The notes beneath the pieces were generated by a model, which did not search any database, had not been told where the DNA came from, and saw nothing but the letters and a program-made list of their open reading frames with translations. Source: Cannabis sativa (lineage: Eukaryota > Streptophyta > Magnoliopsida > Rosales > Cannabaceae). From it: DNA of 64,000 bases. Shown here one piece after another: positions 31,482 to 43,402 of the stretch. The position numbers were made by a program, and so were the translations under genes. The DNA lies in the NCBI RefSeq assembly GCF_029168945.1, contig NC_083602.1:9669850-9733849 (forward strand), read 5' to 3'. Positions within the stretch are counted from its first letter, which is position 1; each line of letters opens with the position of its first letter.

Positions 31482-34069
31482 TAATTGATTTGCTTGCCAG
31501 AAATTTGGACTTAAAACGATTTGCTTGTTTTTTGGATGGTATCATGTTGCTTTGAGTGTCATATTGATGTTTGATTGTTGTTTGTGAATTCTGGGAAAAA
31601 TGGTTACTGTTCTTATTCTTTAATTATTTTTGTTGGATATTTTGGAAAATTCTAAGCAATTTACTTTTTTACAGAACTCGATTTCGATTTAATTTGAATT
31701 AGTTATGAATTTTTGAAAATTGGAAAAATCGGGGAGACGAGCAACATCATCACGTGCGCGGAATGGCTGCTTGCAGCCTTCCTGCGCCGTGATTTCTCGG
31801 TCAAGCACCCAGATACGCGCGCGGATGGCCATCCGTACAGTTCATCCAATTTTCCAATTTTTTCGATTTTTCATGCTATTTCATGGAATTAAATTCCGAT
31901 TTTTTGTGTAGTTTTGTATATTGATTTTTGTTTTTCAAATTTCAAATCTAATTATCAGAAATAAATTAATTTTAATTTTTTAAAATTAATTTTAGATATT
32001 AGTGTAATTTGATTTTGAAAATAGGAAAAATCAAGTTTTGCTTACCTATTTTCTTATTTCCTTTAAAATTTGATTATTTTATTTTTTTAAGGTCAGATAT
32101 TAATTTTTTTTGGTAACTTGATCTTAATTAAAATAAGATCATAATAATCATGATAATTTTAAAATAGGAAATAAGGTATTTTTATTAACTTTTAAATTTT
32201 GTTAATTTGTTAATTAAATTAAATTGTAAAACAAGAAAAGGGTATGTATTTACCATTTTCTATTTTATTATTTAATTTATTATATAACATGAAATTTAAA
32301 AGGAAAGTTAGCAATTTATTTTGAAATGACATTTAGGTTACCCAAAACCTAATTTTTTTTTTTCAAAATGGTAGGTTTAATTTTAATTTTATTTTCGAAA
32401 TAAATGTTTAAAATTAAATAAATCCTACATCCAACTATCCAAATCTAACCTTGTTGCAGGAGTATGTGTTTTAGATTGTTTGTAAGTTTTCTAAAACCTA
32501 TTATTGCTTGATCTAAATTGCCTTGGTTAACTTGATGATAGATCCGATGATCTAATTTTAACCAAAGGTTCAATTGACGATAGATCAAGTAAATAATTTG
32601 TAATAGGTAATTTTTACAAACTTCTTTCATCTGTGTATGACCTAGCAACATGATAGGATCCATCCAAATGTGTATGCCTGTGTGAGCCTATATGTTTAAT
32701 TTCTATTATAGATACATATAGGTGGTTGTTGCTAAATAAAATATCATAACTGATAGATTTTATTTAGGCTCATTTAGTAGTGAGCCTATTCAATTAATAA
32801 CAGTTATTCATTTTAAGGTTAAATTCCTCTCTTTTGGGCCTTGTGTGAGAGTTGGGAGCCTTAGAAGTGGGTACGACATACTGGACCCAGCCCCCCCTCA
32901 CATGAACAACCCCAATTGTGAAGGCCCATTTGCCTGATCTGGATAACTGTGCTAGGTTAATTATATTAGTTTGACCTAATAAAAGATTGATTAGCAACAT
33001 AATTAATTTCATTCTTCCTTGAAATTAATTTATGAAAAACATAGTTTGAATAGTTATATTCTGAAAAGCTATATGTATTTTTCTTGTTTTAATTAAATAT
33101 GGAATTATAACCATATAAATTCTTTCTGAATCTTAATTTTATAATTTCATTAAGTATTCCTATTTAAGTTGAGATTTAGTTAAATCTATCAAATCAACTT
33201 AGATTTGAATATTTTTTTGAATTTCCTATTATAAATTAAGTTGAGGAATTTTGGGAATTGGTTATTAAGATTCTTTAGATATTTTTTAAGTTGATATTTT
33301 CTAAATATGGGAACTTAAAATGGAATATCTTCTAAATTAAGTGGTTACTACTTAATTGGTAATATTTAATTAAGTCATTGTTTGAAGAATATTTTAAGTT
33401 GGGTATTTAGATTTTTCTAAACAACTTAAATAAGATATTTTTCAAAATTATTCCATTTTTGAAATTTAATTAAAGTTTTTACTTTAATTTGTAATATTTC
33501 ATTATTGAGATATGGAATATAAATGATTAAACAAAATACATGTTTAAATAATGAGCTTTAATCAAGAGAAATTCGATCTCCATTGTTGGTTTTACATAAC
33601 TATTGTTTTAGTGAGTAATCCTCCCTAATGGAGGAACGTTCATTAGCAAGTTAGCGCCGTTTAATCTCGAAAGATAAGTATTCTTATAGGTTTATTTATA
33701 TGGTTCATGACCACCCAAATGGTGGCGACTATGTAAGACTTACAAGAATACGAAACAATGGTAGAAGCTCATAAGCTAGAATTGCCTTGACTCTCGCCTA
33801 AACGGGACAACGCTGAATTCCAATCTTGATCGAATAAAAGGTTGCTAGAATGTTTGACATTTTAGATGAATTGACAACTCTATTCAATGGATGATGCTTT
33901 GACTCTCGCCTAAACGGGACACTGTATCAGTTCGTTGGAAACCTTGGAAAATAAACTATGTTAGATTTAGTATTTTTATAACATAAGTGATTATTTGTTT
34001 TCTGAACCTGTGTATGAATTTATAGAACCAAAACCTTACTTCTGTTTATTGATATGTTGTAGTGCCAAT
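31482..34069 (+). other. Element C: long untranslated leader
   Basis: A 2.6-kb leader before gag. Near the primer-binding site are GC-rich palindromes (31760-31782 and 31823-31834). Near gag are two hairpins (33620-33634 and 33711-33725) and two copies of the 23-bp motif (33787-33809 and 33899-33921). The region 33050-33540 is AT-rich. No long reading frame belongs to the element here. Confidence 0.75.
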
Positions 34070-37000
34070 ATGAATAACCCTCATCACGATCCACTCCTAG
34101 TTAGTATCTTTGCAAAAGAACTCAATAGTGTGAAAATGCATCCTGGTGGTTTCATTAACTCGCACCTATTGTTGATGAATCTGAAATTCCAAAAGGCAAA
34201 TCTACTAGGAATTGATTTATCAAAGGAACAATGGGTAAAACTCATACTTTATAGTCTTCCTCAGGAGTATAACAGTTTTGTTCTATATTATTTATTGAAC
34301 AATCCTAACTCCTCCGACATGGACAAACTCGAGTCTGAGTTGAGGGCCCATGAGCGGGATCTGATTGCAATGAGACCTCCTAGCATTGCAAGCTTTAATC
34401 AGAGGAAGAAGATTAAGCATGAGGGCTCCAACAAAGCTGCTTCTTCAAGTACAATTATCAAACATCATGTTCTATGTGCGAATTGTAATGGAAAGGGACA
34501 TAGAGAAGAACAATGTCCCAGGCTTCTAGACAATTCGAATGAAGGTGATGCTTTTGTATTTGAATCATGTGTTTTAGAGAACGACAAATCCTCCTGGATT
34601 GTTGATTCTGGATCTACTAACCATGTATGTTCTTCATTGCAGCTGCTTGAAACTTGGGAGAATCTTCACCCAGATGAGTTAAAGCTTAAAGTTGGAAATG
34701 GCGAGTTGGTATCAGTTAAAGCAAGAGGAACAGCCCGAATCAAGTTTAATTCTAAGAAGTTTTTACTTTTAGAGAATGTTTTATATATTCCTAATTTTAG
34801 TAGAAACTTGATTAGTGTTTCATGTTTACAGACACAATTTTATATATTGAATTTTTCGAGTTCAAATTGTTCAATTTCTCGTAATGGATTTCATATATGT
34901 GTTGCAAACATGGAACGAGGGCTTTATGTTTTAAGACCTGATACTCAAATCTCACTAAATACTGAACTTTTCAATGTAGCTAAACCTAGAAGCCTTAAGA
35001 GAAAAGAGATTGATAATGATGATCAAACTTATCTATGGCATTTACGTTTAGGTCATATAGGTTTTGATAGACTCAATAGGCTAACCAAAGACGGTCCATT
35101 GAAAAATGTCGTCTTAGGAGAACTGCCAGTCTGCGAGTCTTGCCTAGAAGGAAAAATGACCAAACGTTCTTTCTCTGCAAAGGGAGAGCGTGCCAAAGAA
35201 CCCCTAGGGTTAGTACATTAGATGTTTGCGGACCGCTGAATGTAAAAGCCAGAGGAGGTTATGAGTATTTCGTCACTTTCATTGACGATTTCTCTAGATA
35301 TAGTTTTCTTTACCTAATGCAAAAGAAATCTGAAACGTTTGAAAAGTTTCAGGAATTTCATGCTTTGGCTCAAAACCAATTAGGTAAAACATTAAAGATC
35401 TTGCGAACTGATAGGGGTGGAGAATATATGGATATGCAGTTCAAAGATCATTTAATTGAACTTGGAATTGAATCCCAATATACTGTCGCAAGCACTCCAC
35501 AGCAGAATGGAGTTGCAGAAAGAAGAAATCGCACTCTCTTAGAAATGGTTAGGTCTATGCTGAGTTATTCAACTCTGTCTACGTCCTTCTGGGGATATGC
35601 TATTCAAATGGCAAACGACATTTTAAATGTTGTTCCATCTAAAGCAGTCCCTAAGACACCCGTTGAACTATGGAATGGTCGCACACCTAGTTTGCGCCAT
35701 TATAGGATTTGGGGGTGCCCTGCTCACGTCTTAAGAAAGAAAGAAGGGAAACTAGAATCGCGAACTGAGGTTTGCATGTTTGTCGAAAATTCTAAAGAGA
35801 CTAGGGGTGGACTATTCTATAGTCACAAGGATAACAAAGTGTTTGTTTCTACAAATGCTACTTTCCTTGAAGATAACTATATGAAAGACAACAAACCGAA
35901 AAGTGAAATTGTATTAGAGGAAATGCACACAGATACTGTTCCTTCAAATGTACCATCTTCTTCTCAAGAAGAGGAACATCCCACTCCCTCAGTTGTAGCA
36001 ACTGAGAAAACTACTACTAAAGCTCCTGTTCAGAAGGTCACCGCTCCTCGTCGTAGTGGGAGGGTTTCTACAAAACCATCTCGTTATGGCTTGGATGGTG
36101 AAATCAATATGGTCGTTGGTGACGGTATTGATGACGACCCATTGACCTATAAACAGGCAATGGCAAGTCCGCAACGGAAGCGATGGTCAGCCGGTATGGA
36201 TTCAGAAATGGATTCCATGAAAAAGAACAAAGTCTGGGAATATGTAGAACCACCTGAAGATTTTCGTCCAATTGGATGTAAATGGGTCTACAAGAAGAAA
36301 AGAGGTGCTGGAGGCGAAGTCGAAACTTTCAAAGCTAGACTGGTCGCCAAGGGTTATACCCAAAGAGAAGGTGTGGACTATGAGGAAACTTTTAGTCCTG
36401 TTGCCATGCTCAAATCCATCCGAATTCTTCTCTCCATAGCTGCCGCTTTAGATTATGAAATTTGGCAAATGGATGTCAAGACAGCCTTTCTTAATGGGCT
36501 TCTTGAAGAAACCATCTATATGGAGCAACCAGAAGGATATGTTCTTCCTGGGCAGGAGAATAAAGTTTGCAAATTAAATAAGTTTATATATGGGCTTAAG
36601 CAAGCTTCTCGCTCATGGAACAAAAGGTTTGATGAGATCATCAAGACCTACGGCTTTCATCAGAATGAAGATGAACCTTGTGTTTACCAACTCAAGGAAA
36701 ACCAAGTGGTAGTATTCCTGGTCCTTTATGTTGATGACATTTTGATCATTGGAAACAATGTCAATAAAATGACTCACATCAAGGAATGGCTTGACACTCA
36801 ATTCGACATGAAAGACTTGGGTGAGGCAGCCTATGTTCTTGGTATTCAGATTGTCAGAAACCGGAAGAACAGATCCCTTGCTCTCTCTCAAACAGCTTAC
36901 ATTGACAAAGTTCTAGAGAGATTTTCCATGACCAATACCAAAGGGGCAAACATGCCCTCTAGACATGGTATCCGTCTATCTAAGGAACAGTGTCCTACTG

Positions 37001-37704
37001 ATCCTCAAGAGATAGAAGACATGGCAAAAATTCCTTATGCTTCTGCAGTTGGAAGTCTAATGTATGCTATGCTATGCACTAGACCTGACATCTGCTATGC
37101 AGTTGGAATCGTGAGCAGGTATCAGTCAAATCCAGGAAGGGTACATTGGAATGCTGTTAAGTATATTTTGAAATACTTAAATAGTACAAGAGATTATGTA
37201 TTAGTCTACAAGGGTGGTGCTTTAAATCCCTTAGGCTATACAGACTCAGATTTCTAGGGATGTCTTGAAGACAGGAAATCTACATCTGGGATGGTGTTTA
37301 CTCTTGGGGGTGGAGCAGTGGTTTGGAGAAGTGCTAAACAAACTGCGATTTCGGATTCTACCATGGAGGCAGAATACATAGGTGCGGCTGAAACAGCTAA
37401 AGAGGTTGTCTGGCTTAGGAAGTTCTTCACCAGTCTCGGTGTAGTTCCTGGAATGGAAACGCCTCTAGTCCTGCTTTGTGATAACACTGGAGCTATAGCC
37501 AACAGTAAGGAACCTCAGAGCCACAAGAGAAGTAAGCATACAGAAAGAAAGTATCATATTATCAGAGAATATGTGGCAAGAGGGGATGTACTGGTGGAGA
37601 AAGTGGATACGCAGGATAACTTGGCTGATCCATTCACCAAAGTCTTGGCAGTAACTTCATTCGAAAAGCACCGTCAGAATTTAGGATTAATTGAAATGTA
37701 CTGA
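34070..37704 (+). pseudogene. Element C: gag-pol polyprotein, one frameshift and one nonsense codon
   Basis: The polyprotein starts at the ATG at 34070 (MNNPHHDPLLVSIFAKEL); the frame is open back to 33995 but without another ATG. Parts in order: shortened gag; CCHC knuckle CANCNGKGHREEQC (34475-34516); protease with VDSGST (Asp codon at 34604); GAG-pre-integrase; integrase with SDVCGP-type start, TDRGGEY (Asp at 35410) and GVAERRN (Glu at 35518); reverse transcriptase with YVDD from 36727; RNase H with STMEAEY. At about 35218 one C is missing relative to A and B, shifting the frame just before integrase. At 37255-37257 a TAG interrupts RNase H in a frame that is otherwise open to the stop at 37702. 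The gag lacks the middle segment usual in copia gag. The RT looks like the Tork/Angela side of copia, which I give only as an impression. Confidence 0.92.
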
Positions 37705-37718
37705 TTTGTTTTATATTA

Positions 37719-37733
37719 GTGCAAGTGGGAGTT
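37719..37733 (+). other. Element C, polypurine tract
   Basis: GTGCAAGTGGGAGTT immediately before the 3' LTR. The LTR start reads TTTTGGG where TGTTGGG is expected, a single G-to-T change at 37735. Confidence 0.8.
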
Positions 37734-40324
37734 TTTTGGGTTTTATGTCCTAAATAAAACTCTGTTTCAATGTAATCCAGATTATTCAATATCAATAAAG
37801 TAACAGAAGTAATTTTTCATTCACTTGTGTATGTTTTGGTTCACTTAATCAATTGCTTGTCTGTTTGATTTATAAATTCATCCAAACCCCTTTTCACATA
37901 CTTAATCATGTTTATTGTGTTGTCAACACAGTGGAAAATAAACATGACTATGTGAATAAAGTATTCCTAGATTTATCAGAACACTGGGTTTCACTGATAT
38001 GACAATCTACAACAGAGTTTACTTACATTTGGAGAAATGTTATGTTCTTTCCAGAACATAGGTTAAAGTAAAGCTCAGGTTGGATGCATGGAGTATGCAT
38101 TGGAATGGACCGATATTGAACTTTGAATTAGATTTTGAAACTTACCGTAAACATCTATTCAATTCAATATCATAAGTTGATCCTAGATCATATGATCGAA
38201 ATCTTGATATGGTTAGGCTTAATTTCAAGAGTAGTATTCGTGTTCTTTGATTTGTTAGTTAAGCCTAATCTTTAGTCTGGGCAATACATACATTTTGGGA
38301 ACACGGTAGTGCGATTGAGTGGGAGCGCTAACATAAATATGGAATCTATAGCTTCTATCTGGCGAATAGTAAGCAAAGGGTGATTTCCTTCGAGCTTAAC
38401 CAAACGAGATAAATGATTGAGTACTCATTTCACTTAGTTGAAATATCATTTATACAGGGTTAAGTGTTTTAAGGATAAAATACATTGTAGGGTGTTACGG
38501 TAATTTAAGTCCCTTTACAGTGTAAATCATCCATATAGAGGATCATTGATCACATTAGGATTATAACAATGGATAACTAATAATGTGTCTATATGGTGGA
38601 ACATATAGAGCATTCTATATACTGAGAGTGCAATTCTGAGTTCTATGTGTGGATTCAATGAAGAATTAATAAGTCAGTGAATTTAAGTGGTAAATTCTAG
38701 ATCTGCTTATTGGAAGCTCGGATATATAGACCCATGATCCCCTCACTAGTTGAGATGATATTACTTGTAAGACTCATTTAATTGATTTTAATTAATCAAT
38801 TAAAAATTCTCAAGATAGACTTGTCTATTTGAGAATTTATCACTTATTAAGGGCAAAATAGTAAATAGAGATTTTGAAGGGCATATTTATTAATTAGAAA
38901 ACTTTAATTAGTTTCATTATTAATAAAATAAATGATAATATATTATTTGATAATTAATTTTAATTATTAAATAATTAGATTTGTCATTAATGTGGTTGAA
39001 CAATGGAATTGGCAGTTTTTCACAAAACAGGAAACTATCAGTGACGGAACACTTCAAGAAAGGATCCCACACTAGAGTACCAAAAATAGAATCATCTTTA
39101 TAAACAACTTGCAATTGCACATCTCGATTCCAAATTAAACAGAAACCACCAGCTAATCCTCTAGACGGTATACAATCAAAATTTGAATACCCCAACGACC
39201 TAGAAACTTCACCCATTTTTTCTTTTCGAACTTTTGTTTCCATAAGGAAAATACACTCCGGCTTGTATTTCCTTACCCAGACCTTTAAGGCTTGGACTGT
39301 CGGGTCTTTTGCAAGACCACGACAGTTCCAAGAAAGAAACCTCATTTGGACATTGAGGGCTTGATAAGGGCCGCCTCCTTGCCCATTTGAAAACTTTGAA
39401 CAACCTCCACTTGTACATGCATCCACCAAATTATTAAGTTCATCTTTTAAATTCTTCGAAATCTTCACCTCTGGTTCGTTGATCATAGCTTTCTTTCCTT
39501 TGTCCTTTGAAAGTTTCTTATTTCTAGAGCTCTTCCACCTTTTTTTATCATCTTTGCATTGAGAAGAGTCAATCACAGAGGCACCACTGCCTAATTTGAA
39601 GGATGTATTAATGGGACCAGGAGAGGAAACAGGAAGAGAAGGAATTTCCTGATCAAATTCCCTCACTGAATTCGAATTTCTAAGGACAAAAGGCATAAGG
39701 TTCAAGCTGGCTTTTCTCTTTTTTGGTTGAGGACATGGATGCTTTCCGTCATTTGATCATAAGGAAAGTTGGAAAAGTGGCAAGCCTTGTTTCCACAATG
39801 CCTAGGCCGGCCACTTAGCTTCCTTTTCTCTTTGATTTTTTTCAATTCCAAATGTCAAACATAGCCCTTGGTGGTCTTCTATAAATAGAAGGCAAAGGCT
39901 TCAGAGTTGCACACAACTGTACAACCTTTTCACAACATTATTCTGAAAGAATTTTCTCTCAGAAAATTCTCTCTGAGCCGCCACCCTCTCTCTCTCTCTT
40001 CCTTCACTGTTTCGAAATGTATAAGTGCTAGAGTAGTGCCCACACACATCAAGTAATACCTCAATCATAGTGAGGAAGGCTGTGTAGAATTCAGAAACAA
40101 CAAAGAAGGACTATCGGGCTCAGATCTTGATTATACTCTGCTACAGAAAGGAATCAAGGGTTAGAGATCTGAGTGGGAGGAGACATATATTCCGCTGCAA
40201 TCACTGTAAGATTTCTGATACTCTTATGTGTTTAATTTCATATCGTTTTAGAAGTTCATATTTAGGTTGTTAAATCAACATACTTGTGAGTAGATCTAAG
40301 ATCCTGGTAAAATAACTTCCAACA
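37734..40324 (+). repeat. Element C, 3' LTR with an inserted LINE fragment
   Basis: Matches the 5' LTR along its length, but 39044-39760 is foreign. Outside the insert it differs from the 5' LTR at scattered positions, such as near 37916, 38106 and 38463. Confidence 0.92.
39044..39760 (-). pseudogene. Internal LINE fragment (ORF1 end and ORF2 endonuclease start) in the C 3' LTR
   Basis: On the minus strand from about 39705 the reading runs through a Lys/Ser-rich ORF1 tail and then into a LINE ORF2 start, MRFLSWNCRGLAKDPTVQAL, with METKV and GLAGGFCLIWN, ending within the endonuclease domain. ORF1 and ORF2 appear in the same frame here. It is a different L1 subfamily from the LINE at 7196-13208. 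The piece has neither a LINE 5' end nor a poly(A) tail. By comparison with the C 5' LTR it replaces about 7 bp, and no target duplication is seen. This looks like filler captured during break repair and not like retrotransposition. Confidence 0.8.
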
Positions 40325-40329
40325 TAAAC

Positions 40330-41514
40330 TAGGTGTTCTACCATTCCAAAGTTCGAAGGGTGTCTTAGGGACTGCTTTAGATGGAACTACATTTAGAATG
40401 TCATTTGCCATCTATATAGCATATCCCCAGAAGGACGTAGACAGAGTTGAATAACTAAGCATAGACCTAACCATTTCCAAAAGAGTGTGATTTCTTTTTT
40501 CTGCAACTCCATTTCTTTGTGGAGTGGCTGGGGCAGTGTATTGGGATTCAATTCCAAGTTCAATTAAATGATCTTTGAACTGCATATCCATATATTATCC
40601 ACCCCTATCAGTTCGCAAGATCTTTAATGATTTACCTAATTGGTTTTGGGCCAAAGCATGAAATTCCTGAAACTTTTCAAACGTTTCAGATTTCTTTTGC
40701 ATTAGGTAAAGAAAACTATATCTAGAGAAATCGTCAATGAAAGTGACAAAATACTCATAACCACCTCGGGCTTTGACATTCAAAGGTCCGCAGACATCGG
40801 AATGCACTAACCCTAGAGGGATTTTGGCACGCTCTCCCTTTGCAGAGAAAGAACGTTTAGTCATTTTTCCTTCTAGGCAGGACTCGCATACTAGCAGTTC
40901 ACCTAAGACGACATTTTTTAATGGACCGTCTTTGGTGAGCTTATTGAGTCTATCAAAGCCTATATGACCTAAACGTAAATGCCATAGATAAGTTTGATCA
41001 TCATTATCAATCTCTTTTCTTTTGAGTTTTCTAGGTCTAGCTACACTGAAAAGTTCACTATTTAGTGAGATTTGAGTACTCGGTCTTAAAACATAAAGCC
41101 CTTGTTCCATTATAGCAACACATATTTGAAATCCATTACGAGAAATTGAACAATTTGTACTCGAAAAATTCAATATATAAGATTGTGTTTGCAAACAAGA
41201 GACACTAATGAAGTTTCTACTAAAGTTTGGAATAAATAAAATATTTTCTAAAATTAAAAATCTTTGTTGAAACTTGATGCGGGCTTTTCCTCTAGCTTTG
41301 ACCGATACTAATTCGCCATTGCCAACTTTAAGCTTTAACTCTCCTGGAAGCAGATTTTCCCAAGTTTCAAGCAACTGCAGTGAAGAACATACATGGTTAG
41401 TAGACCCAGAATCAACAATCCAGATGGATTTGTCATTCTCTAAAACACATGATTCAAAGACAAAAGCATTACCTTCGTTTGAATTGTTTAGAAGCCTGGG
41501 ACATCGTTCTTCAT
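40330..41514 (-). pseudogene. Element B: integrase, pre-integrase and protease part of pol
   Basis: Continuation of B beyond the C insertion: the frame picks up at the TAAAC duplication in the same integrase-linker position. On the minus strand toward the left are integrase (NGVAE-type region near 40510, TDRGG at 40596-40612, SDVCGPLN near 40785), GAG-pre-integrase (YLWHLRLGHIGFDRL), and protease at 41395-41420 with VDSGST. The reading ends in the zinc knuckle (HHEERCPRLL) where element E is inserted at 41520. Lesions include TAA near 40594 and a codon deletion in the stretch KARIKFQQRF. Confidence 0.88.
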
Positions 41515-41519
41515 GATGA

Positions 41520-43402
41520 TGTTGGAAATTATTTTACCAGGATCTTAGATCTACTCACAAGTATGTTTATTAACATCCTAAATATGAACTTTCTAAAACG
41601 ATAAATTAAACACATATAAAGTTTAGGAAACCTTACATTGGGTGCAGCGGAATATAATGACTCCTTTCGTTTAGATATCTCGCCCTTGATTCCTTTCGGT
41701 AGCAGAGCATTATCAATATCTGAACCTGGATCTCTTTCTCTGAATCTTTGATGCTGAAACTCCTTTGCTGATGATCTTTCTTCACGATCTTCCTCACTAT
41801 GATTGAGGTATCACTTGATGTGTGTGGGCACTACTCATACACTAAGGATTTCGAAATATTGAAGAGGGAAAGAGAAAGAGAAAGGTCAGCCAAAGATAGG
41901 GAGAGAGAAGGCTAGGTTTTTCTGAATCAGAAGAAGTGTTTTTCCTGAAGCCTTCACTATCTATTTATAGCATTCCACTAGGGTTAGATTTGAATTATAT
42001 GGCATTAAAATAATGAATAAATCAACTTAAAATACCTACATAGGTGGCCGGCCATACACTTAGTGGATTGGGCCTTGCTTTTTGCAATTTTGCAATTTTA
42101 ACACCTTTTGTATCTGATTTTCTCAAAAATGCCAATTTCCTAATTCAACCATTTAAATGCCAATTCTAACTATTTAATAACTATAAATAATTATTAAATA
42201 ATATTGTCATTTATCATATTTATTAATTGAACCATACAAAGTATCATAATTAACAAATATGCCACTATAAACTCTTTCTTTACAATTTCGCCCTTACTTA
42301 GTGAAAATTTCACAAATAAACATAGTCTAATTTGAGAATTATAATTGATTAATCAAAACCAATTACATTAGTCTTACAAGCAATATTATCTCAACTAGTG
42401 GGGGGACCATGGGTCTATATAACCGAGCTTCCAATAAGTAGATCAAGAATTTAGCACTAAAATTCACTAACTTATTAATTCTTCGTTGAATCCAAGCATA
42501 GAACTTAGAATTGCACTCTCAGTATATAGAATGCTCTATATGTTCCACCATATAGACACATCATTAGTTATCCATTGTTATAATCCTAATGTGATCAATG
42601 ATCCTCTTTATGAATGATCTACACAGTAAAGGGATTAAATTACCGTAACACCCTACTATGTATTTTATCCTTAAAACAGTTGACCCCGTATAAATGATAT
42701 TTTAGCTTATGTGAAATGAGATCTCCACCATTTATTTTCGTTTGGTCAAGCTCGAAGGAGATCATCCTTTGCTTACTATTCGCCAGATAGAAGCTATAGA
42801 TTCCATGTTTATGCTAGCGCTCCCACTCAATTGCACTACCGTGTTCCCAAAAAGTACGTATCACCCTGACCTAAAAGTAGGCTTAACTAACAATTCAAGG
42901 AACACGAATAGCCTTTCAAGATTGAGCCTAATCATAACACGATTAAGATCATTTGATCTAGGATCAACTAGGCGATATTGACTTGAATAGATTTTACGGT
43001 AAGTTTAATTAAATCTAAGTCAAAGTTCAATATCGGTCCCTTCCGATGCATACTCCATGCATCCAACCTGAGCTTTACTTTAACCAATGTTCTGGAAAGA
43101 ACATAGTATTTCTCCAAATACAAGTAAACTCTTGTTGTAGATTATCATATCAGTAAAACCCTGTGTCTGATAAATCTAGGAAACTTTATTCACATAGTCA
43201 TGTTTACTTTCCAATGTGTTGACGGCACAATAAACAGGATCAAGTATGTGAAAAGGGTTTCAGATGAATCTATACATTATGTACATATAATCATGAAATA
43301 AATCATGTGAACCATGCAACATTAAATGTTATTTCTGATCTATATTAATAAGTAAATCTGATTATATTGAAATGAGTTTTATTTAGGGCATAAAACCCAA
43401 CA
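41520..43402 (-). repeat. Element E, 3' LTR
   Basis: 1.88 kb, TGTTGGAAATTATTTTACC to GCATAAAACCCAACA. Its last 150 bp (about 43260-43380) are unlike those of A, B and C, marking E as a separate LTR subfamily. Confidence 0.9.

Larger units (their letters stand above)
29583..40324 (+). mobile_element. Copia element C, nested in B, nearly intact, TSD taaac
   Basis: The only plus-strand copy in the stack, 10.7 kb, flanked by TAAAC at 29578-29582 and 40325-40329. It has LTRs at 29583-31462 and 37734-40324, a primer-binding site, a long leader, gag-pol with only two coding lesions, and a polypurine tract. Its 3' LTR carries a LINE fragment. The LTRs differ at only scattered positions by eye, so it is probably among the youngest insertions. 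Confidence 0.93.

Noticed and set aside
33995..34069. Upstream exon or intron before gag in element C (a pyrimidine-rich tract ending TTGTAG lies just before the gag ATG)
   Set aside because: It resembles a splice acceptor, but no upstream coding exon with the missing gag segment could be read in the 2.6-kb leader.
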